The position numbers and the translations under genes were made by a program. From positions 1 to 20,566 of the forward strand of contig CAYQLK010000018.1 in the NCBI GenBank assembly GCA_964418515.1: a DNA stretch of 20,566 nt, read 5' to 3'. Every line of letters begins with the position of its first letter. Position 1 is the first letter of the stretch. The notes beneath the pieces were generated by a model. That model was not told the origin of the DNA, searched no databases, and was given only the letters and a program-made list of their open reading frames with translations. Source of the DNA: CAYQLK01 sp964418515. Its GTDB lineage: Bacteria > Patescibacteriota > Microgenomatia > CAYQLK01. Below, in pieces: positions 1 to 6,656 of the stretch.

Positions 1-1
1 C

Positions 2-1105
2 GTATATTTAGCAGGAATTGCTGTTTTAATTCACGCTTTAATGCTTGGAACCCACTATTCAAATCTTTACGAGTTTATTCCCCAAATCACAATTGCACTC
101 GTTACTATTCTCTTGCTTTTGGAAGCTTACCGACTAGACAAATATTTAACACAAAAATTTACAAACTTTACGCTTCCCAAGTTTGGCATTACCTTTACAC
201 TCATTATCGCCCTAGTTAGCATAACCAGTTATTTTTCCTTCGCCCCAGCCGGAATTGGACCATCATTAGGCATCCATGCCGAACATCAAAAACTCGCCGA
301 ACAAGCTCTAAACGGCTCAACATCAACCATAACTACCAACTCCAAAATTCCAGGACTTAATGGTGACAGAAATAGACGTTATTCCGTCAAACTTGATACA
401 GCTAACACCAAAGATCCACTTACCAAAAACTTAACCTTTACAGTAAGCGATGCTAGTAACGGCGAACCAGCTTCTGTTTTTCAGATTATTAACGAAAAAA
501 TTTCCCATCTTATTATTGTCGACTCCACCCTTAACTACTTTGATCATATCCACCCAGAACAAAACGGAAACACTTTTTCAATTTCCGCTAAATTTCCCAA
601 AGAGAATACCTACCGTGTTTACATCGATTTTCAACCACTCGGAGCAATAGAACAACAATTTGCATTCACACTTCCAATCGGCAGTAATCCAAGTAATCAA
701 ATTGCCTCTCAACCTATAGACACTAATCTAACTAAAACATTTGGCGATTATTCAATTAATGTAACAAGCTCATCACCACTTACGGCAAAAGAATTATCAC
801 TTGGCAAAATATCACTCAAGTTTGAAATAAAATCCTCTCAAACAGGTAAACCTATCACTGACCTTAAACCATATCTGGGGTCGTTCGGCCATTTGGTGAT
901 GATCAACCAAAAATCATACGAGTATTACCATGTTCATCCCGCAAACCTAAACGTCCCTGCTCCAGATCAAAATGGAGGACCTATTGTAGAATTTTTACCC
1001 ATTGGTATTTATGGACCAATTAAACCAGGAATATATCGAATATTTGGACAATTCAATCATGCTGATAAAATACTAGTTAGCGATTACACAATCGAAGTGA
1101 AATGA
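2..1105 (+). CDS. Membrane protein with two extracytoplasmic His-containing beta-sandwich domains, 5' partial
   Basis: The reading frame is open from base 2, with no stop before the window edge. The first Met in the window (base 41) lies inside a hydrophobic stretch, so the true start is probably upstream. Two or three membrane segments come first (around bases 2-60, 75-125 and 190-250). An extracytoplasmic region follows with two related beta-sandwich domains. The first carries FDHIHPE (about residues 167-173 from the Met at 41) and the second carries GHLVMIN and YYHVHPA (about 285-302). The pattern (HxHP near mid-domain, then a Y-R-hydrophobic strand and a terminal beta strand) matches the YtkA-like sandwich proteins found beside copper-resistance genes. 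The stop overlaps the next start in an ATGA, so the two genes form an operon. A role in binding or sensing a metal such as copper is inferred from the His motifs and neighbours; the exact function is unknown. Confidence 0.75.
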   Translation, partial: VYLAGIAVLIHALMLGTHYSNLYEFIPQITIALVTILLLLEAYRLDKYLTQKFTNFTLPKFGITFTLIIALVSITSYFSFAPAGIGPSLGIHAEHQKLAEQALNGSTSTITTNSKIPGLNGDRNRRYSVKLDTANTKDPLTKNLTFTVSDASNGEPASVFQIINEKISHLIIVDSTLNYFDHIHPEQNGNTFSISAKFPKENTYRVYIDFQPLGAIEQQFAFTLPIGSNPSNQIASQPIDTNLTKTFGDYSINVTSSSPLTAKELSLGKISLKFEIKSSQTGKPITDLKPYLGSFGHLVMINQKSYEYYHVHPANLNVPAPDQNGGPIVEFLPIGIYGPIKPGIYRIFGQFNHADKILVSDYTIEVK

Positions 1106-1923
1106 TCAAAATAATATTTACAATATTTATCAGTTTAATCAGTTTTTTTTCACTCACTCAGCCTGTATCTGCTCACGTTCTGCTAACCAGTGGTTCGATA
1201 GGCGCCACCGTCCACGTTGACCCCGAGGACGATCCAATAGTTGGCAACCCCACTAACTTCTATTTCGAATTCAAAGATAAAGAAAACAAATTTAACTCCG
1301 CCGACTGTAATTGCAAAATTTCTCTCTCCAAAAACGGTACAGAAATTTATTCTCAAGATCTATTTACAACCTCACCAGGCAACGATATTAGCTCGCCTAT
1401 CTTTCAATTCACCTTTCCTGAAAAAAATATCTATACGCTAAAAATCACCGGCATTCCCAAAACTCCAGAATCCTTCCAAGCCTTCGAGCTAAACCACACT
1501 TTAAGAATCACCAGGGAACAAAACTCAAATCAACCAACAACAACCAATCCTTCAGGTATTCATTTTTTTCATTATTTAACTGCAGCCATAGCTGTAGCGG
1601 TATTTGCCATCATTTTATTTTTAGATAGACGAGGTAGAAACAAAAAAACTCCAAAAAAACCACAAAAAATCATTGCCATAATTTTGGGTTTTAGCCTCCT
1701 TACCCCACTGATCTACGCCTCTGTTCATTTTAGTAAAGATCATCTAATGATAGGCAGTCACGAAAACCATCCTTGTTGTTTTGTAACCTCACAAGAGGTT
1801 TCAAGTTCTAATACGGTAATAATCAGTCAGAATATTTATTCAACCTTTAACAACCTGCTTCCCAATCAAACACAAATTGAATTTCCTTTAAGTTTCTCAT
1901 CTCGAGCACCACCAATTAGTTAA
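1102..1923 (+). CDS. CopC-like secreted/membrane protein with N-terminal His and two C-terminal membrane segments
   Basis: A signal peptide (residues 1-24, ending VSA) would expose His25 as the mature N-terminus, the arrangement CopC and lytic-monooxygenase-like proteins use to hold copper. A beta-sandwich follows (about 25-138), with a second His in VHVDPEDD and a CNC pair near residues 59-61. A membrane segment lies at about 155-174 and a second at about 190-208. The C-terminal tail contains HENHPCC, another possible soft-metal site. At 273 residues it is longer than plain CopC (about 100-130) and shorter than CopC-CopD fusions. The start is fixed by the 4-base ATGA overlap with the upstream gene. 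Similarity to CopC is by pattern only, so it may be a separate family of His-brace-like proteins. A role in periplasm-like copper binding is inferred. Confidence 0.65.
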   Translation: MIKIIFTIFISLISFFSLTQPVSAHVLLTSGSIGATVHVDPEDDPIVGNPTNFYFEFKDKENKFNSADCNCKISLSKNGTEIYSQDLFTTSPGNDISSPIFQFTFPEKNIYTLKITGIPKTPESFQAFELNHTLRITREQNSNQPTTTNPSGIHFFHYLTAAIAVAVFAIILFLDRRGRNKKTPKKPQKIIAIILGFSLLTPLIYASVHFSKDHLMIGSHENHPCCFVTSQEVSSSNTVIISQNIYSTFNNLLPNQTQIEFPLSFSSRAPPIS

Positions 1924-1944
1924 GATCTCATCCCAACAAACAAT

Positions 1945-1963
1945 CTTTAGTTAATAACTAAAG
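1945..1963. promoter_or_regulatory. Perfect palindrome upstream of ycnI (candidate operator)
   Basis: CTTTAGTTA-A-TAACTAAAG is a perfect inverted repeat with 9-base arms around one central base. It lies between the CopC-like stop and the ycnI start, and upstream of the best -10 candidate (TATAAG, 2005-2010). Its size and symmetry suit a dimeric repressor site. No T-tract follows it, so a terminator is unlikely. It does not match the CopY or CsoR operators I know. Confidence 0.5.
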
Positions 1964-1964
1964 T

Positions 1965-1999
1965 GCTAATTCTTAAGCTTTTTTAAAGCGCGAATTAGC
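1965..1999. repeat. Nested inverted repeat (hairpin-forming) upstream of ycnI
   Basis: Outer arms GCTAATTC (1965-1972) and GAATTAGC (1992-1999) are perfectly complementary. Inside them GCTTT (1977-1981) pairs with AAAGC (1985-1989) around a TTT loop, leaving a 4/2 internal bulge. It starts one base after the 1945-1963 palindrome. No U-run follows, so it is not a typical intrinsic terminator. It is either a second operator or an RNA hairpin if transcription from upstream reads through. Confidence 0.45.
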
Positions 2000-2023
2000 C
2001 AAACTATAAGTAACTATTAAAAA

Positions 2024-2686
2024 ATGAAAAAAACTATTACCACATCAGCACTGGTTTTAACCATGGCTGCAATTACAAGCGTTCTTGCGCCATACACCTT
2101 AGCTCACGTGTCAGTCAAACCAGCTCAAGTTGGCGTTGCTGCATACCAGACTTACACCGCTGGAGTTCCGAATGAGAAAGATATTCCGACAACCGGTTTA
2201 AGGATTGTAATTCCAGACGGAATGACTTCAGTTATGCCGAATGTCAAACCAGGTTGGACTATTACGACCAAAACCGTAAAAGTTGGCGAGACAGAAAAAG
2301 TCAGCGAAATCATTTGGAGTGGTGGATCAATACCAGCCGGACAACGTGACGAATTCTTCTTCAGCGCCAAATCTCCCGCAGAAGAAAGTGCTGTCCAATG
2401 GAAATCATATCAAACTTACTCTGACGGAGATGTTGTTGCTTGGGACCAAAGCCCTGAAGAGCTAAAAAAGGCTGAAGAGGAGAAAAAATCCTCTGGTAAC
2501 ACAAATACAGATGAGCACAAGTCTGGGCCGTACTCGGAAACCAAAGTCGTTAATGACTTAAGCGGAAGCACCAGTACTGTTGCACAACCGCAGACTTCAA
2601 GTTCTGACAATGTCAGTCAACTTATGGCAGGCATTGCATTAATTGCTTCATTTGCCGCTGTAGCACTTGGGCTTAAAAAGAAGTAA
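2024..2686 (+). CDS. ycnI: YcnI-family (DUF1775) copper-binding envelope protein
   Basis: The signal peptide (1-27, ending TLA) leaves His28 at the mature N-terminus, followed by the family pattern HVSVKP...YQTYTAGVPNEKD and a TTGLRIVIPDG strand. A conserved Trp (VKPGW, about residue 80) sits where YcnI proteins place the copper-site Trp. After the DUF1775 domain (about 28-150) comes a low-complexity charged linker (about 150-190), then a C-terminal membrane helix ending in KKK (about 199-220). YcnI of Bacillus binds Cu(II) through a mono-histidine brace; here the N-terminal His and the Trp are kept. The gene has its own palindromic upstream region and a possible -10 TATAAG (2005-2010), but no clear Shine-Dalgarno. 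Its coding strand has more G than C, unlike the two upstream genes, which hints at a separate origin. Confidence 0.88.
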   Translation: MKKTITTSALVLTMAAITSVLAPYTLAHVSVKPAQVGVAAYQTYTAGVPNEKDIPTTGLRIVIPDGMTSVMPNVKPGWTITTKTVKVGETEKVSEIIWSGGSIPAGQRDEFFFSAKSPAEESAVQWKSYQTYSDGDVVAWDQSPEELKKAEEEKKSSGNTNTDEHKSGPYSETKVVNDLSGSTSTVAQPQTSSSDNVSQLMAGIALIASFAAVALGLKKK

Positions 2687-2707
2687 TTCTTTTTTTGAAG
2701 TCAAACC

Positions 2708-2741
2708 AAAAACTCCCCTTTTAACTAAGGGGAGTTTTTTT
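2708..2741. terminator. Bidirectional intrinsic terminator
   Basis: ACTCCCC (2712-2718) pairs with GGGGAGT (2729-2735) around a 10-base loop. An A-run precedes it and a run of seven Ts follows (2735-2741), so it can end transcription from ycnI on the plus strand and from the Cys-rich gene cluster on the minus strand. The minus-strand gene's stop codon (2740-2742) overlaps the end of the T-run. Confidence 0.9.
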
Positions 2742-3804
2742 AGTTAATCGTAGGATTTTTATATTTATCAAAACAAAAATCTTTTAATTGAACGTCAAAA
2801 ATATAATCACACGCTCCAATTCCAGCTTGAAATTTTGTTTCCTCAAGATCTCTCTCAACTACTCCAGCAATGCACATCTCAGCATTAATTCCACCTAAAC
2901 CTTCACAAACTTTTACAATTTCTTTACCAACTTTATTTTTTGCATCATACAATGCGTAACCCAACATCTTAAAACACTCTTTTTTAAAATCTTCTGGGGA
3001 TTTGGAACAATTATAAATCGGCTCATTTTCAGGTATTGAAGTATCAACACCAATAGTCTCTAAAAACAAGTTTTTTTCACCCCTAATGTTTGCCGCAAAT
3101 ATCCAACAAGATTGGCTATAAATCTTCTCAAAGCTATTACACCAACTCGGCACATCTTCTGGTAACGCCATTAATTGATCCTCAGATCTCGAAAATAATT
3201 CCATAAAAACCCCTGCCCCGCATTCTTTTTGACCATTAACACTCACAATTTCACAATCCTTTAAACTTTTATCCAAATCCCAGTTCTTTATTGCAATTGC
3301 ATGACCCAAACCATGAAAACAATTATTTGCTAACAAATTACCTTTTTGAAACAACCCCTCGCAAGCTGAATTCATTATGCTACCAATATCCTGCTGAACT
3401 TTATATTTGCCCTCCATAATCCCGTGATAACACCCAGCGCCACACAAAGGCTGACAGGAGGAGACAACTTCACCAAAATCTTTTTTATATTCCGATAACG
3501 CCCGACCAACCCCATGCATCATGACATGGCAATTTATTTCCCTGTCAAAGCTAACATTTCTAATTTTGTCTATCTTACCTCCAGCCAAAACTAAATCTAG
3601 CGCAGAATTCTGTTTAACAGTTTTTTCCAAAGTAAGCCTCATACATTCTAAATATTTTGATCTTGGCCTCAACTCAAAACACTTCGTATGCGACTGAGAC
3701 AAACCATCGTACGCAGAAAGCTTTTGATTAACAAAAAAAATATTAGAAACAAATATTCCGACTGCAAAAATAAACAAAAAACTCAATACAATAAATATCC
3801 GCAT
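2740..3804 (-). CDS. Secreted 18-Cys/5-His repeat protein, paralogue A of three
   Basis: A family I do not recognise. I chose the Met at 3804 because it gives an N-terminal signal or anchor helix (MRIFIVLSFLFIFAVG) like those of paralogues B and C. The frame also extends to an ATG at 3852, but that start overlaps the end of gene B and adds 16 hydrophilic residues. The mature part has 18 cysteines. Conserved motifs in order are CHxMMH, CQPLCGAGCYHGIME, CFHGLGHAIA, CGAGVFMEL, WCN, SCW and ENEPIYNCS. Seven Cys pairs are spaced 11-14 residues apart along the chain, suggesting disulfide-stapled helical hairpins. The five conserved His (long-frame residues 109, 113, 143, 180, 184) could form a metal site. 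There is no CXXCH heme motif. It is last in a three-gene operon, ahead of the shared terminator. The function is unknown. Confidence 0.8.
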   Translation of the reverse strand: MRIFIVLSFLFIFAVGIFVSNIFFVNQKLSAYDGLSQSHTKCFELRPRSKYLECMRLTLEKTVKQNSALDLVLAGGKIDKIRNVSFDREINCHVMMHGVGRALSEYKKDFGEVVSSCQPLCGAGCYHGIMEGKYKVQQDIGSIMNSACEGLFQKGNLLANNCFHGLGHAIAIKNWDLDKSLKDCEIVSVNGQKECGAGVFMELFSRSEDQLMALPEDVPSWCNSFEKIYSQSCWIFAANIRGEKNLFLETIGVDTSIPENEPIYNCSKSPEDFKKECFKMLGYALYDAKNKVGKEIVKVCEGLGGINAEMCIAGVVERDLEETKFQAGIGACDYIFDVQLKDFCFDKYKNPTIN

Positions 3805-3817
3805 ATATCGACCCGAA

Positions 3818-4966
3818 CTAAATATTCCACTCAAACTGCCTTCTCCTCTCATTTACATCATCTATGCAAATTTCATATTCATTATTTGTATCTACCAGTT
3901 TACAAATCTTCTCCCCTTCTCTACCTGCCGGATCAGACTCAAACATTCCTCCTATGGAACCTCGAATACAAACATCAACATAACCAACTGCTCTATGGCA
4001 AACTCTAGATAGTTCATCCCAATTTTGGCCTGTACCATCAAAATGATTTTTTACAAGATTATACAAATTAAGCCCCATAAGTTCGTAACATAAAGACCTT
4101 AATTCAATATCTGGAGCAATAGAACAATAATAAATTGCCTCATCCTCATAGCTATCGATTACAATACCCTTACTAAGCAAAACATCGTTTTTTCTGACCG
4201 GAGTATGAAATCCTCCAGCAAGTTGCCAACAAACCTCCTGATATTTTTTACTTTGACTATTACACCATGCTTCCTTATCTAATGGAATTTTTAACGGCTT
4301 ATGTAGCCCAGTCACATGGTACAGCTCCATAAACGCTCCTTTAGCACAATCGGATTGCCCGAATTGGACAACCAAATCACAAACCTTCAAAGCCTCCGAT
4401 TCATCAAATCTGTAATTAGCTATAGAATGACCCAACCCGTGAAAACAAGCTCGACTTTTCGGATTATTTTCTCCAAACGACCCACTACAAAACCCTTTAA
4501 CCACCAACTCGAAGTTAGCACCTGTCCTATCCAGCATACTTTCCATAATCCCATGATAACAACCAACCCCACAAACTGGATCACAATCAAGTATTTCTTT
4601 CTTTACATCTTTTGAATATTTTCCCGCACTCCTGCCAATTGCATGCATCAGTTCATGGCAAGTCCTTCGCTCATCCTCCCCCTCGTTAAACAAAACCATT
4701 CCATCGTTAGACAAAAGTGATTTTTTTACATCCATAATTACAATTTTTACACCATATTCCTTAACAATCGGACCAATGGCATCAGTCATACAAGTCAAAT
4801 ACTTGTACCTTTTCCCTGTTTTTAAACAAATATTTTGTGACTCAGATATTGAAGTAATTACATCTGCCCGATTAATTTGTACTCGACCAAAAACAACCCC
4901 AAATTGGGCAAATAATAACCCTATGCCAAAAACCACTAAAGTCAAGATGAATAATCTATGTCTCAC
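3818..4966 (-). CDS. Secreted 18-Cys/5-His repeat protein, paralogue B of three
   Basis: 382 residues, same family as its two neighbours. The start is a GTG, 3 bases after the stop of gene C, giving a signal or anchor helix at residues 4-22. Cysteines are at 47, 59, 103, 128, 132, 136, 160, 174, 196, 207, 235, 246, 281, 293, 323, 333, 355 and 367: again 18, aligning one for one with A and C. Motifs: CHELMHAIGR, CGVGCYHGIME, CFHGLGHSIA, CAKGAFMELY, EVCW, YYCS. The ENEAIYNCS block is altered here to DEAIYYCS, and B has a longer segment around residues 305-320 and a longer C-terminus. Conserved His are 104, 108, 138, 176 and 180. It is probably translated by coupling with C. No known domain can be named; an extracytoplasmic, disulfide-rich alpha-helical protein is the best description. 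Confidence 0.82.
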   Translation of the reverse strand: MRHRLFILTLVVFGIGLLFAQFGVVFGRVQINRADVITSISESQNICLKTGKRYKYLTCMTDAIGPIVKEYGVKIVIMDVKKSLLSNDGMVLFNEGEDERRTCHELMHAIGRSAGKYSKDVKKEILDCDPVCGVGCYHGIMESMLDRTGANFELVVKGFCSGSFGENNPKSRACFHGLGHSIANYRFDESEALKVCDLVVQFGQSDCAKGAFMELYHVTGLHKPLKIPLDKEAWCNSQSKKYQEVCWQLAGGFHTPVRKNDVLLSKGIVIDSYEDEAIYYCSIAPDIELRSLCYELMGLNLYNLVKNHFDGTGQNWDELSRVCHRAVGYVDVCIRGSIGGMFESDPAGREGEKICKLVDTNNEYEICIDDVNERRRQFEWNI

Positions 4967-4969
4967 TTT

Positions 4970-6031
4970 TTAATTACTCAAAAATTCACTCTTACATTCA
5001 TTTTGTATTCGCAAATCACCATTTGTTTCACATAACTCTATGTGTAGATTTTCGCTCGAATGGTTTCTTTTTGCACTGTGAGCCGCTCCTTTTAAGCACC
5101 AACCAACCAGACCACTATCAAAACGCATACATATCTCATTTATTTTTTTATGATCTTCTTTTGCAATATTGTAAATATTGTCCCCAAATGTATAAACGCA
5201 TCCAAACCTAAGATCATCAGACGGTGCGCTACTACAATTATAAATAGCCTCATTTTCAGGCAAAGCTGTGTTAATCCCGATTGAATTCAAGTAACTATTT
5301 CCAGTTCGAAAATATCCTGCAGACAACCAACAAACCTCAGCATAAACATTATCAAATGTTTTGCACCACTTTGGAACATTCTCTGGTATTTTTCCTAAAT
5401 CAAATCCATCTCCAGAATACAATTCCATAAACGCTCCCGATCCACACCCAAGCCTTCCTTCCTCAATTGCGTAATCACAATACTCAAAAGCGCTATCAAT
5501 ATCTCCCACCTGAACCGCAACAGCATGACCAAGCCCGTGATAACAATGTGCTTCTGATTTTTTAACATCTTTTGTAAACAAACAAGCTTCTGACACAAAT
5601 TCCTTCATGTCGGGGCTTGAAGAATATTTCCCTTCCAAAACTCCATGGAAACAACCACCACCGCAAAGTGGCAAACATTCTGTTATTGCAGTATCAAGTG
5701 ATTTCATATACAACCCCGCAGCTTTTCCCAAAGAATGCATCATATCGTGACAATTAATACTGCCGACAAGATCAACCTTTTTCTCACTATTTATCTTTTG
5801 CACAGCATTTACCAACTCACTAATTCCTCGTACCTCTACAAAATCCTTATTTTTTGCAACCATACAATTAATATAATTACGCCTCTGTTTCGTTATTTCG
5901 CAATCGTTATGATTTTTTATCAAAAATTCCTCTGTATTTCCCCAATCGACAATCTGATCATTTTGATATTTAGACAATAGTACTCCAACCCCGAACAAAA
6001 AAACCGCTAACACAACCAAAATTTTCTTCAT
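4970..6031 (-). CDS. Secreted 18-Cys/5-His repeat protein, paralogue C of three (operon lead gene)
   Basis: 353 residues with an N-terminal signal or anchor helix (MKKILVVLAVFLFGVG). Cysteines lie at 44, 56, 94, 119, 123, 127, 150, 163, 185, 196, 223, 234, 266, 278, 301, 312, 334 and 346. Seven pairs are spaced 11-13 apart (44/56, 150/163, 185/196, 223/234, 266/278, 301/312, 334/346), and successive pairs from 150 onward repeat every 33-43 residues. The second Cys is often followed by an aromatic or hydrophobic residue and a small residue three or four on. The central block holds CHDMMH, CGGGCFHGVLEG and CYHGLGHAVA with His 95, 99, 129, 165 and 169. As first gene of the operon it has an extended -10 only six bases before the ATG. 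Spacing to gene B is 3 bases. I cannot assign a function; a secreted metal- or redox-related protein is the working idea. Confidence 0.82.
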   Translation of the reverse strand: MKKILVVLAVFLFGVGVLLSKYQNDQIVDWGNTEEFLIKNHNDCEITKQRRNYINCMVAKNKDFVEVRGISELVNAVQKINSEKKVDLVGSINCHDMMHSLGKAAGLYMKSLDTAITECLPLCGGGCFHGVLEGKYSSSPDMKEFVSEACLFTKDVKKSEAHCYHGLGHAVAVQVGDIDSAFEYCDYAIEEGRLGCGSGAFMELYSGDGFDLGKIPENVPKWCKTFDNVYAEVCWLSAGYFRTGNSYLNSIGINTALPENEAIYNCSSAPSDDLRFGCVYTFGDNIYNIAKEDHKKINEICMRFDSGLVGWCLKGAAHSAKRNHSSENLHIELCETNGDLRIQNECKSEFLSN

Positions 6032-6037
6032 TAGTCT

Positions 6038-6046
6038 ATTTTAGCA
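6038..6046 (-). promoter_or_regulatory. Extended -10 of the Cys-rich operon, giving a near-leaderless mRNA
   Basis: On the minus strand TGC-TAAAAT ends six bases before the ATG at 6031. With initiation about seven bases after a -10, the transcript would start at or next to the start codon. No convincing -35 or Shine-Dalgarno is visible. Confidence 0.45.
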
Positions 6047-6121
6047 ATACAAAAAATTCACCAAAAAACACTCGCGAAAGACCGCACAAAAATTCCCGAA
6101 TCAACAAAAACACCTTAGTTT

Positions 6122-6505
6122 TTATGCAGATTTTTTAAACACTGTTACAAGTGCCCATACCGCAACTAGTGCGTGCAGGATGTTATCAGCTGGATTTTCA
6201 AGATTAGCTACGCCAATATTTGGATTAGGTTTACCCATACTAACTAGTCCCCAAATTACCGCAACTACTGCAACTACTCCAACAACCAAAACTAATAGTC
6301 TAAGTAATTTTGCACTCTTAATCGTAAAATACGCTCCAAGAGCTACAGCTCCCAAAACCAAGTGAGCAATATTCTCACCCTCAGTCAGGAAAAACTTCTC
6401 GCCGAGCATACTAGATTCCACTGATGGGCCTAAAACAAACATTCCAGCCACACCCAACAAAACAAGCACAACTCCTCCGAGCATCAAAAAATGTTTAGGA
6501 TTCAA
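6122..6505 (-). CDS. Four-helix membrane protein, DUF4383-like
   Basis: A small integral membrane protein with four hydrophobic segments. The motifs ENIAHLVLGAVAL and, near the C-terminus, NPADNILHALVAVWALV resemble DUF4383 proteins, where paired N/H-containing helices recur; its function is not known. The frame is open to a GTG at 6514, but that codon lies inside the Shine-Dalgarno GGGAGGTG (6512-6519). The usable starts are therefore GTG at 6508 or, with better spacing (8 bases), TTG at 6505, giving MNPKHFLMLGG. It has its own promoter upstream and is transcribed on its own or read through into the Cys-rich operon, 90 bases away. Confidence 0.75.
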   Translation of the reverse strand: MNPKHFLMLGGVVLVLLGVAGMFVLGPSVESSMLGEKFFLTEGENIAHLVLGAVALGAYFTIKSAKLLRLLVLVVGVVAVVAVIWGLVSMGKPNPNIGVANLENPADNILHALVAVWALVTVFKKSA

Positions 6506-6511
6506 CACACT

Positions 6512-6519
6512 CACCTCCC
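6512..6519 (-). promoter_or_regulatory. Strong Shine-Dalgarno that decides the start of the DUF4383-like gene
   Basis: The minus strand reads GGGAGGTG here, a perfect anti-16S match that is rare in this window. It rules out the GTG at 6514 and favours TTG 6505 (8 bases away) or GTG 6508 (5 bases away). Confidence 0.75.
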
Positions 6520-6538
6520 TTCATATAATTCATACTTA

Positions 6539-6567
6539 ACTATAATTCCATTTCATTTCCCTTACAA
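6539..6567 (-). promoter_or_regulatory. Promoter of the DUF4383-like gene
   Basis: On the minus strand -35 TTGTAA (6562-6567) and -10 TATAGT (6539-6544) are separated by exactly 17 bases, about 25-30 bases upstream of the Shine-Dalgarno and start. Confidence 0.55.
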
Positions 6568-6611
6568 GTTTAACCAACAACAAAAATATTAAAAATTTAA
6601 CCTTCAAATTT

Positions 6612-6640
6612 TTGTGTTTTAAATCAAACAGATAGATAAT
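6612..6640 (+). promoter_or_regulatory. Promoter of the ABC-F gene
   Basis: -35 TTGTGT (6612-6617), a 17-base spacer and -10 GATAAT (6635-6640), 16 bases before the ATG at 6657. The 5' leader would be only about 10 bases and has no Shine-Dalgarno. Confidence 0.5.
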
Positions 6641-6656
6641 AGCCACATGTTAACCT

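Noticed and set aside
1947..1969. Possible CIRCE (HrcA) operator, because AAGTGCTAA resembles its right half
   Set aside because: The left half does not read TTAGCACTC and the spacing is wrong; the real symmetry is two separate inverted repeats.
3805..3852. Upstream ATG for Cys-rich paralogue A
   Set aside because: It overlaps gene B and puts 16 polar residues before the signal helix; the two paralogues begin directly with the helix.
3688..4008. 106-codon plus-strand open frame
   Set aside because: Antisense shadow of the Cys-rich genes A and B; low-complexity product with no motif.
2740..6031. Multiheme cytochrome, because of the many Cys and His
   Set aside because: No CXXCH motif occurs in any of the three proteins; the Cys spacing fits disulfides instead.
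6506..6514. GTG at 6514 as start of the DUF4383-like gene
   Set aside because: The codon is part of the Shine-Dalgarno sequence itself.
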